The translations under genes and the position numbers were made by a program. This document shows positions 54,101-64,000 of a stretch of 64,000 nt of DNA, piece by piece. The stretch spans positions 3,098,501-3,162,500 of the forward strand of contig NC_092606.1 of NCBI RefSeq assembly GCF_047663525.1, written 5' to 3'. The notes beneath the pieces are model-generated. The model was not told the DNA's origin. It did no database searches and saw only the letters and a list, made by a program, of their open reading frames with translations. How positions within the stretch are numbered: position 1 is the stretch's first letter; each line of letters starts with the position of its first letter. The DNA comes from Anas platyrhynchos. Its lineage: Eukaryota > Chordata > Aves > Anseriformes > Anatidae.

Positions 54101-54206
54101 CAGAGCCTATGTTCACCAGTACACTAAATATGGAATTGAAGAGGAAGACTTCTTGGACAGCTTCACAGCTCTGGAACAAGTTATCTCCAGTTACACCACC
54201 CTTTGA
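48172..54206 (+). CDS. TUBD1: Tubulin delta chain
   Basis: Delta-tubulin is a centriolar/basal-body tubulin needed, with epsilon-tubulin, for triplet microtubules in ciliated lineages. Coding exons: 48172-48343, 48881-49028, 49496-49712, 50351-50582, 51414-51578, 52281-52421, 52946-53129, 54104-54206. All are GT-AG and in phase; the product is 453 aa, equal to the human length. Tubulin features visible: N-terminal [10 protein letters not shown] (residues 7-16), which contacts nucleotide; GTP-binding signature GGTGSG (144-149); [18 protein letters not shown] in the second domain; and the delta-type C-terminus [10 protein letters not shown] rather than the acidic tail of alpha/beta-tubulin. The start is firm: an in-frame TGA lies at 48163-48165, within the same exon, and A is at -3. 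The gene is divergent from RPS6KB1. No disruption seen. Confidence 0.97.
50319..50350 (+). repeat. T23 polypyrimidine tract at the TUBD1 coding exon 4 acceptor
   Basis: Twenty-three uninterrupted T followed by CCTGTTCAG form the acceptor of the exon starting at 50351. A similar but C-interrupted T-rich tract precedes the exon at 51414. Long U-tracts favour U2AF binding, and their length may vary. Confidence 0.9.
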
Positions 54207-54600
54207 TTTTTGAAATGGTCTCTTCCTGAAAGAATCTAGCACTGGAAGACCTTCCATCAGCTTCCTAAAGTACATAAATTACTGGACTATAACTATTTTT
54301 CAGTCTTGTGAGCACTGTGTGACTATGTTAGAATAGTAAGAACTGAATGGGAACCGAGTATATTCATATGGGCAGATATTATTTATATTTAATATATATA
54401 ATAACTATTTTTCAATACAGTTATCTGCTGTAGCTAAATCTTTGAACATCATTTTTAGTACTTGCATATTTATTTTATGAAGACTTTCAATAAGAAAGGA
54501 TTTTTCTCTAGGCATTCTGGCTTCTCCCCTTCCAACTTTTCATGTTAACACTTTGTCCTAGAATGCTTCAATGTTAATAAAAATGCGCAGTATTGGAATT
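54207..54600 (+). other. TUBD1: TUBD1 3' untranslated region
   Basis: About 390 nt of AT-rich sequence follows the TGA at 54204-54206 and ends near the AATAAA at 54576. It includes TATATTTAATATATATAAT around 54,380. No coding content. Confidence 0.7.
54576..54581 (+). terminator. TUBD1: Polyadenylation signal of TUBD1
   Basis: AATAAA about 370 nt after the TUBD1 stop codon, in the context GTTAATAAAAATG. It is the first such hexamer noticed after the stop. Confidence 0.75.
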
Positions 54601-55149
54601 ATGAATCCAAACTCCATTTGTGTATTATTCAGAAGCCAATAGACTGCCACTTTGTCGTTTACAGCAAAGTAAGGCCTAAATTCTACTTTAAGGGCCTTAA
54701 TCATGACAAAACACTGGAAATTCTGAGCCATCTGAAAAAAAAAAAAAAAGAACAAAAAAAAAAAGAACAGGGTGTTCATTTTCTTGGTATCTTCAAATAA
54801 TATTAGAGATTATAATGAATTCTATGCTTTCCTGTCCATTTCGCTGTGCCATGTTTGTGCTACCTACTACTTTAAAACAACATATATAGCATATTGGAGA
54901 TCTTGGCCATTTGTTACAGGTTAACTATAGGCTTAACAGAGAAAACTACAACTTTTCTTCCTGTGTTACAGAGTTAGAAGCAGGTAGTTTATATCTATTT
55001 TTTTTTTTTTTATTTAAAAAGACCTAGAAGGAGAATTGCTGGTAGACTCCAGATGCAAGTCCCTGCAATATAGTGTAACATAATGTATAATTTCAAAAGT
55101 TGATTTACGAAACAGTGTTTTGTTTTTATTTTGACAAATTTTACCACGA

Positions 55150-55164
55150 CCACAAGGTGGTGCC
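55150..55164 (+). promoter_or_regulatory. CTCF-like motif downstream of TUBD1
   Basis: CCACAAGGTGGTGCC resembles the CTCF core (CCACNAGGTGGC type), with one clear deviation near its end. It lies about 0.6 kb past the TUBD1 poly(A) signal. A single motif match is weak evidence of binding. Confidence 0.25.
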
Positions 55165-55269
55165 ACTGCAAAGCTGCAGCTCGCAAACACTCGCACAGCA
55201 GCCAGTTTCAGGAGCAAGAGATTGCAATAGTACATGGGGGCATGTACTGGAAGCCTTTAAAATAAATAC

Positions 55270-55292
55270 TTTTTTTTTTTTTTTTTTTTTTT
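55270..55292 (+). repeat. Poly(T) tract, 23 T
   Basis: Uninterrupted T23 after AAAATAAATAC. In reverse orientation it could be the tail of an old retroposon, but no element body is recognisable next to it. Confidence 0.9.
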
Positions 55293-58200
55293 GAGAAATG
55301 GACAATATCATAGTTCCCCTTTAAGTCTGTGCTATTTTCTGCCAGGCTTCATCTTTAAGTAAAGGATGAGCAAGCCCATAGTATGGCTAACAAAGCCCAC
55401 ACAGAAGTCTTGCCCTGTTAGAAATTCTGATTTAGATTTTAGATCTTTAATGAATTAACACAGTAGCAGATGCAGAAGTGGCTTTGTAATTCTGCTGAGC
55501 TTCAGTTAGTGGGCAGCAGACACCGTACATTACTCTTATCTTCATTTCCTTTCCTGGTTTCATTTATTTCTTCACTTTTGTTCAGGTCAGGAACAGGAGC
55601 ACTAAACCCACCCCAGGAGCAACTGTTCTTAAAGTAGCTCTGGCACACGAGATCTGGAACGGCAAACAAATTTGTTGACAAGATTCAAGTAACTGTACAA
55701 TTGAACCTGAAGTAAGTAAGTACCAGGGCTAAGTTCAGAATTGCTCAAATACAGATAGAGCAATAGCTGATCACTGGAATGGTTTAGTTTCAGTGCAAGC
55801 CACAATGGATTCTGATAAATTTCATGGCAGTTTATAGATAAGCAATATTAATCTCTTATATGTTCAAAAATAAATTTAAGGAGCCTTTTACTAGTAGGGG
55901 AACTGTCAGCACACAACATTAAGAGTTGAGCCTAGTCCATGCAGAAAAATTACCTGTGTAAATTAAGAGCTATGTTAGTGCTTCAGTTCAACATCTGACT
56001 CATTAGAGGATCGTTTGTGGGTGTGGTTGGGGTTGAATGCAGGAGAGAAGGAAAACAGGAGAATGCAGATGGGGTAAATATACCTGGTAACTTTTCATAT
56101 AAAAAGACATTTACATTTATGACAAGAGATTTTGAAAATACTCTTCTGGAAAACCACAGTACACAATCCAACTCAGTCCGGATTGCTTTCTGTTTTCACT
56201 CGGCTGCTTTAATTCCTGTTTTAGGAACACCCTCTCAAAAGGGGATGACACAATAATCATGGTTCAACTACTCAGACATGCTTCAGGCCCTATACTGTTT
56301 GGAAGTTTAAAACTACTTCTATAATTACATTTTAATATACAAGTATTTATGATTATTTCATATTTTTTCACTAAACTACTTCCTGGCAACTCGGAGTTAG
56401 GGGACTATTATGATCAGAAGGGCTTTTCTGGTCTTGTATTTTTGTCGGTTTAAACCATTGTCTTTAACTTCAGCATTTTCACACAAGAAACTGGAGGAAA
56501 GATTGCATAAGACATTAAGATAAACAGAAGGGGCAATTCAAGTTTGCAAGGAACAAAGGGTCAGGAAAGCAGACAGTATGGTGAGGTTCTCCCTCTTTCC
56601 TCCTTAAAAAGGCACAGGATGTTTAGCAACATAGAAATAATTTTTCCTAGTGTTTTCAACAGATAATGCTATCAGACTAAGAACTTCTTCCAGTATCAGA
56701 AATGAAAAATATTCATTTTTGAAAAAAATAACTAAGACCCAGGAACGCATATTCTTCCTCAGTGTTACACTGGATAGGTAAAAGATTTTAAAAAGCTTAT
56801 ACAAATAAGTCCTTCCAGAAGTAAGGAAGAGAGTAAGTTTTTGTACTGCTACATCAAGCAACCTTATTGCACAAATAATTTTGCATTATCTCTATGTATT
56901 TATAATTCTGAGCATGAAGCAAGCAAAGCAGGCACTTAGTGCAGCTGTGAACAATGTAGAGCCATTTATCCATTCTTTATAGCCACATATATTATTTATG
57001 GCTTATATCACTTTCAGTTAAAAGAGCAGGATATTTAGGTTTCCTTAAGTTTGGCAGAATTTGGGCCACATCAGGAAACACAGCACACAGCTGAGGCTTA
57101 TATCCCTAAAGCAAAAATAGGGATTTCCTTATTTAATCTCAAGTTACAGCATATGAACAGCAAGGAAGAAAAATACTACAGCTCAAAGGCAGCACTAGGC
57201 CAGCAAGTTCGTTACTGCTTAACAAGGATAATTCTGCAGTAACTTGTTCACAATTAGGATTCAGGGAAAATACTGCTTCCATGCAAAAACAACAATTTTC
57301 AAAGCAGCAATAGAGGCTAAAGCCCATCAGCCAAATTTTGACAACAACAGACTTCTCAAAACTACAAGGAAACTGGAGGCAAAAACAGAACTGTAACTGT
57401 TGTATTAGCTGCTCTAGTCCCTTTTGCTGGAGAAGAGATTGTTAGGAATTATTTTAGGCCTCTCTAGGCTTCTTCCTGTCAGTGTTTTTCACTGCTGACC
57501 TCAGTTTTGAAATTCTCACACCCTTTCCCAAACTAAGCCTTCATTTTTTGATCTATGGCTGGATTCCTCTATTTTTTCCCCAGGATGTGGAGAGGAGAGG
57601 GTCATAGTGACAGGAAGTGAATAACTATTACCAAATTTTCATCATCTGAAGTTATATTAGAAGGTAAAATAGTCCTTTTCTATTTTATCGAGAAAATTAA
57701 TTGTGTAAAGGATAGCCTGAGCCTGGCAGAAGGCCTTTATTTCATTAGAAATGTAAATCAGTGAGGTAATCAGAGGTCAGCACAAGCCAATGGCTCACCG
57801 AGGCAGGGGCAGCAGAATCAGTGGCCTTGACCTAGCCAGTTTTAGGTGAACTACCCACAGGATGTCTATAAACCACGGAACAATGCGTCAAATCTCACTA
57901 TTGTTTTTTGTAATGGACAGGTGCAGCACACTTGGAAGTTGCTTGAAGGACTAACTATAGCAGAAATATTTAATGAATGGGGTAACTTTTATTTGGTCAC
58001 CAACAAACAGGACCAAAGTTTAACATGTTACAAGTTCTTAAAAGGCAGTAACAGGCAAGTGACAGGGACCTGATATAAATACCATTTATTTGGACTTACA
58101 TGTCAGTGCTTATAAGGTAAGACTAATTACCAGTAGAGAAATGACAGAACTTTACTGAATATGTGTAGGGGCTTTTAAGAGGATTACCTGCACTAATTTA

Positions 58201-61200
58201 CCAGACAGGAACAGTTCTAGATTAAGGGCAAAAACCTGTGGTTTCCACAAAGACCAGGACTCTATCGGTAAGAAAGAAGGAAGTTACGTATGAATTACCA
58301 GCCAATACACAACTAGGAAACATTAAGGTACAAAAGGGCATTGAATGAATAATTCATTCCCTTCTGCATTTGTTAATAAATTCAGTATAGGTAAATACTA
58401 TGAAACAACAGACCAAACGTCCAAAATTAAGTATTCTTTGATGTCAGACTGTCCAAGTCCAAGTTTTGCTGTACACCACCTTAAAAAAACACCTAACAGT
58501 CATCAGGAACATGATTCATGGATCTGATGTGTTATGAAAAGCTTCAGAAGGAACTGAGCTGCTGCCTTTCCTCTACTGCTTTCAAGGGCAACCCAGACAC
58601 TCCTTTACCAATACAGCAAATTCCAGCGTAGGCTTCCTCCACAAGCCTGCCTCTGGGCTTCCTACCCCACCTCTGCCCACGCTCCAGAAGCATGGCTTGG
58701 ACACTCAGACAGCCTTTAACCCGCCTGGATGTAGAGCTGATAATCCTGAATTTTAACTATAGAGCCTTTCCGGCTCTTTCAGTCGAACTGGAAGTTCACA
58801 ATGGACCCTTCTGATTTCACATTGTATGAATCCTCTCCCTCTAGACAGCCACTTCCCCTCTGTCCGGGTGGGGGTAATGAGTCACCTACCTCAGTGAATC
58901 AGCAGAACCTGCTTAACCCTTTCCCAGAAGCACGAACAGCTGCAAGTAGGGTGGTGTTTCCAACGAATTTCATTGGCAGTTATACAGGGCAAATTGGAAA
59001 TGCTGAAGATAGCCTGAGATAAGAGATAAGAGAGGCTGCTTCTGCAGGAACCAGGAAATTTCAAGGCAATTTTTGTGTGTATGTTCCATGACAGCACTCA
59101 TGGTTGCACTACAGTGAATAAATGGAAGAAGTTTAAACCTCAACCCCATGGCTCATACATGCCTGAGAGATTCTGAATGGTGACTGCTAAGAGAGTTTAG
59201 CAGCATAAAGCAATGTAACAGGCCTCCGTATGGAGCCACGTGAATAAGGTTGCAGAAAGTCTTGTCTGCTTGTCTTAAAAGCAGTTTTTTCTTTTCTAAA
59301 TATGGAGTGTTACACATAAGAGAAAAATAGGCAAGATGAGGACTTTCTCTAGGCCAATATTCCCATTTTTAAAGAAAAAAATAAACTAAAATAAGCCACT
59401 GGTTAATAGAAAAAAGACAGAAGAAACATTTCTCAACGCTTCTTGTTTGAGCTTCAGTAAGCTGTGAGCTCGCTTCCCTAATTATACATGATGAGAAATT
59501 AATACCACTTAAATGGTATATGTGCATTTAAATGGGTGCGTTCTCCAGAAATGATTATTGTACATATTTGGTTACACATACAGTGTAATGTTTATTCAAA
59601 GGCTCACAAAAATACACTTCAGTTGCCTGAGAATGGTGTAATTGTGGTCAGATGGCATGATTTAATTTGAACTTTTGCCCAGCAGGCTCCAATATGTAAT
59701 AGATCATTTACTGAAGCATGTAAGCAGAACACCACTGGAGGAGCCAAATGGAAAGCAGCCTTATCCCACATGCTGAAGGTGTAATAAAATACTGACTCTG
59801 TACTTCTTGGTTGGCAAGGGCAGCTGTAGGTTCATTATAATATCCTCAATAAGAATGGTCAGAGCTGGGCAGTAGTTCAGAGCTACTGCTCTCCAGATGG
59901 CTCAGAACAATACCAAGTTCGAGAATACGTATTCCCTTGTAAGCCTGCTTGCTGCTGGATGGCATGCATTCTTACCACGTGCAAAGAAAACACTGGGAAA
60001 TTTCCTCCTCACCGCACTTTGAGCAACTTCAACCTGTATTACAACGTGACTCTGAGTCACCTGGACAGCAAATGTTTCATACAGCTATTTGACACTGTAA
60101 GTTAGAAATTCTCCTTCCGAGGCTGAATTTTGGTGGAGAAACCTTATACTAGTGTTTGGCAACTGATGAACAGAAATGCAATTAAATACTCTTCTCACAA
60201 GAAGAAAGCTTCCATTCCCTCCCTACTACTCCTTAACTCAGGTTTTCACATTATTTTCCTCTATAAAGATTTAGTCAGGCTTCTCCACAAACCCAGTATT
60301 TTCACAGTGAAGTATAACTGTATGCAACTAGATCTAAACCTAATGCAGACCGTGAAAGGATAGCCTATTTTTCAGTGCATAAAGGAAACTGAACGTGCTT
60401 TAGTACACATGGGATCCTGCTCAAGTCGAACAAAACTCCAGTCAACAGTCAAGCCTGAACTTGTCCAAAAAGTGCTAAGCACCAAGGACAGTCAGGGCTA
60501 CAAGAAGAACTGAGCAGATGAGCCACAAGTAACCATTTTAAGCTAGGACTCTCAGGCTCAGGTCTGCCAAATAGTTAAGCGCTTTCATTAGTCATTTAAT
60601 CAGAACGATCAACTCCCTCAGAGCTGAAATCTTTTGCCAAAGCCCCGCACAGGAGACTTCCACACTTCACTTAAAAAACACCAGGCTCCTGGTGAGCAGC
60701 CATCACATTTTTAGTTCATGCAGAAGTGCTGCAGTGTGATTTGCCACATGCAGAAGTGGTTAAGACAAGTTTATATACAACTGTTAAGTGAGCCAACAGA
60801 ATTAGGATCACCAATTGCATTAGCAGAGGTCTAGTAGAAATACTGCTTTGAACTTTTTTTTTTTTTGTCAACCTTTACTTTGAGCTTAACTAAATACTTG
60901 CTTCAGGCATCTTAAAAAGTTTCTCTTCCTGCTGTTCCCCATCTCAAGTCTCCTTATGCAACAGGCACGGGCACATGTGACCAGGTCACAAGAGGTCATC
61001 TGGACTGAAGTGAGACACAAGGATCAGGGAATCAGAAATGCAAAATTTGTTTTTATGGAAATATTCTGAATATTACAGCTATCAAGAAAACAGCTGCAGC
61101 AAATGAGAAACACGGCAGAGTTTTTGTGGACACGGCTGTACAGAGTTGTAATCCTAAAGGTTCATTTTTCCTTTAAGCAAGTCCAGTTTCTTTCAGATGC

Positions 61201-64000
61201 AGAAAAGAAATGCTGAGCACTCAAAATTGCTGTTTCAAGCCTTTTTCAAGGCTTTTAACAGATGGAATGAACCTAATAAACACATAGTCTCAGGAAAGAC
61301 AAACGGTCCCTTAAAACTCACATGGTTCCTACATGCAAGTGTGAGCCTCAAATGAAGTATTTGTGGTTTAGTTAGCATGAGTTAATTTTGCAAGAGAATT
61401 GCCAGTCTCTTTCCTGACATGTCAGAAGGAAAACAGAGGTACCACAAAGTCACTGCATACAAACAGGACAAGCTCTGGGAAAAGCATCTGATCTTTAAAA
61501 AAAAATAAATATTAGACTTTGTCAAATGGTTCAAAGCAGATCTTAACCTTCCCAGGCACACAGGCCACTGGTGGTGCCCAACTAGCTTGGAGCTCTGGCT
61601 GACACCTGCCATATCAGGGCTTCCTTCCAAAGAAAAGACTTTAGATCTTAAATTTCATGTAGGTTGGCCAGTATCCAAGCAAATTCATGGGTGACTACCT
61701 GCAGACTGATGTCAGCAATCCTGTGATCACGTAAAACCAGGCTGACACTTCAGCGTTGGTAAGTTTCCCTAGATTTGAGATGCCTGAAATCACCTGCATC
61801 AAACGCAGTCCTTCCCCCACAGGATCCCTCATGGAGGAGGAACACAGGAGTCACAGAGAGAACTGACACCTTTTACATGGACAGAAAAGCAGTTTGAGGC
61901 CACCAGGAGATGGGTGCGGTTTGCAGATCAGCTATCGGAGCGGGGAACAATGCACTGAGCTGACAAGTCCTATCTCCTGCTTTTCATCAGGAAATAGCAG
62001 CTAGTTTCCTTATTACCAACTGCCTGGGCAACTCATTTAAGTTTCTTGGAAAAGCAGAACAATTAAGCCGGCAGTAACTCCCTTGAAACACGGAAGATGC
62101 AGCACCCTTACATATCCATATCTGAACAGCTCGTCAAATGAGGTTTAAAGAAAGGTGACCTTTGATTTAATGCTAATGTAGTCAATACTCTTTGAATCAT
62201 ACCGTGAGTGAATAATAAAAAACCCCTCCAGCAGTAAAAAGGTCAGCAGTAAAAAAACAAAGCTTGGGCCATTTAACAGGTTCACAAGGGCATTTCTTAT
62301 TTTTTAATAACACAACTGAACATCACTGGCAGTGAATGGGCTGAATGACTTCAGAGCCCAACAGGCTCTTCAGTTTGGATTCAACACACAGCCATACTCA
62401 GCTTTTTTGACCAAAATACCCTTTGGCTGAATTCCTGCTGCATGCCAAGAAGCCCAGCACAGCTTGCTGGGCAGTTCCTGTCTGCTTTTACCTGGACAGC
62501 CTTCAGACATGCGATGACAGTTTCTGCACTTTGACAAGTGGCCCATGTTGTCCCAGCCTCTCCTATTCACGCCACTACCAAAATATTGCTGTGCTGCCTT
62601 TTTTTATGAAAGCTGAGCAGATGCACCAATGAGCAAGTGAAACAGATAAAGAAATGCCAGGTTGCTAGCATTCTGTGCCCTCAATTAGAAATCTGAATGA
62701 CAAAGCCACAGCTCAGAGTTTTTCTGCATAATCCCTTTAAAAATGAGTTTGCAAGAGCATATGCAAATATTTACCCTCTATCTGGTTCTGAACACATTAG
62801 CAGGCTGTTACACAAGGAAAGAGATTGCTTCACTCCGTTTCCTGAAGAGGTTCCAGCAATCCACCAAGGTTCCAGCAATTAAACCCTCACCTGGACCAGT
62901 CTAGGGCAAGAGCCCAGCAGGAAGCCCTCCCTGGCTCTCCCCCCTTCATGCTCCACTTAATGCTGCAATCCAGTCAAGGCTGGGTAAAGTACTTACTGTG
63001 TAGTTTTTTCTTCTTCCCCTCCAAAGAAACAAAAAATAAAAAATTACAGAAAAAAAAAAAAAGAAATTTAAATCCCAGAAGAGCAATTTCAATTACTGCA
63101 TGTGATTACATTGAACCTTTTAACTGCTGATTACAGAGCTGTTTTTTTAACCATGTGCTTCAAAGAAAACTGCAATTATTTTTACCTCCAATGAACACAC
63201 CCAATCACCACTTATTTCTACACCTGCAATAAATTTTGTCCACTAACATTTATATTTGTGCTTGATGATCACAGAAACATCCACAGTATTTGTGCTTGCA
63301 ATTAGTGCTGCCTGCAGCGAGGAGGAGGCAGATTCTAACAAATTAAATAACGAAATCCAAAAGCACAGCAGGGAAGGACGTTCAGGAACGGCATTAAGCC
63401 ATCTTCAAGTATTAGTGACAAGCATCTCTTAGCATGACAGGCAGCTGGGTGATTTTAGAGGGAAGGGCTTTAACAAGCAGCACGGTGACACTGGGACAGA
63501 GGGAAGGACTTCCAGGCAGAGACAGGGAGCAAGTCTCCCGGGGGCTTTTACGGAGCTAAATGTGGTGTGGAACTGGGCAATTCCATCTGACATGGCCCAT
63601 CCCAGTCTGCTGGCCCAGTGCGACCGTTCCTGCTTGGTTTACATCAGCACAATCCTTCTTGCCCTGATCAGGTACATCGTGGCTGCCCCAGAGGGGAACA
63701 CGCCAGCCAGCGTGCTCACGGCTCAGCCAGCCTGCGGAGTACATCCAGGAGGGACGAGTGACAGGTCAGGTGGTAAGGGTGCAAAGAGGGGATCCGCTGT
63801 GATCCTGTCTGACCTCAGCTCTGATGCACTGTGTGGAATTGCTGGCCAACTTTCTGCTTAGTTTCCTATTTACAGGGAGTGCATTCATGAAAGCAGAGAT
63901 TTAGCCATGTTCCAGAGATAAGACTAAAATATCTAACACCTCAAGGTCATCTTTTGCTTGTTTAACCACCCATTAGTTGTTATGAGGGCTATTTACTTCT

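Larger units (their letters stand above)
54600..64000. other. Non-coding region downstream of TUBD1
   Basis: No recognisable coding exon on either strand; open frames are under 100 codons and unlike any family I know. By synteny with human, the next gene should be VMP1 on the - strand with miR-21 near its end. I looked for the miR-21 mature sequence and its complement and did not find it, so both probably lie to the right. GC content rises somewhat towards the right end. Small direct repeats occur, for example GGTTCCAGCAAT twice near 62,850-62,880. Confidence 0.6.

Noticed and set aside
57846..58073. A 75-codon + strand frame considered as an exon of an unknown gene
   Set aside because: No similarity recognised and no supporting splice partners; the frame is likely chance.
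61695..61720. CAGACTGATGT, matching part of miR-21
   Set aside because: Only about 11 nt match, the strand is opposite to that expected from synteny, and the flanking sequence does not form the miR-21 hairpin.

Overview
This is a gene-containing stretch of a vertebrate nuclear genome, most likely a bird. The genes are intron-rich with GT-AG splice sites, two compact CpG-island promoters break an AT-rich background, and polyadenylation signals are of animal type. I saw no Alu, L1, CR1 or LTR element. The introns are short: RPS6KB1 spans about 12.6 kb from start to stop, and mammalian copies are much larger. The compactness and low repeat load suggest a bird, but this is inference and I cannot name the species.

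Layout. Bases 1-18,900 are AT-rich and non-coding, with simple repeats and one possible conserved element. A CpG island at about 18,935-19,690 starts RNFT1 (+ strand; coding exons 21,273-27,400; 389 aa), an ER multi-pass RING-finger ubiquitin ligase. RPS6KB1 (- strand; coding exons 46,547 down to 33,910; 15 exons; 502 aa) encodes p70 S6 kinase 1 and converges on RNFT1, with a tail-to-tail gap of about 1.6 kb. A second CpG island at about 46,000-47,480 is a shared head-to-head promoter for RPS6KB1 and TUBD1 (+ strand; 8 coding exons, 48,172-54,206; 453 aa, delta-tubulin). Bases 54,600-64,000 hold no recognisable gene.

The order RNFT1 - RPS6KB1 - TUBD1 matches the human 17q23 block, inverted in this window. 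VMP1 and miR-21 would be expected beyond the right edge; the miR-21 mature sequence was not found on either strand. All three reading frames were rebuilt exon by exon, phases agree at every junction, and the S6K1 and delta-tubulin lengths match the human lengths I remember.

The genes do not form an operon-like system. The links are positional: a shared divergent promoter rich in NRF-1-like motifs, and convergent 3' ends. No novel multi-gene system was found. The points most worth a second look are in RPS6KB1: an Arg-rich upstream start codon that is out of frame with p70, an exon-like segment near its distal poly(A) signal, and a GGGGCC-type repeat at the start of intron 1.
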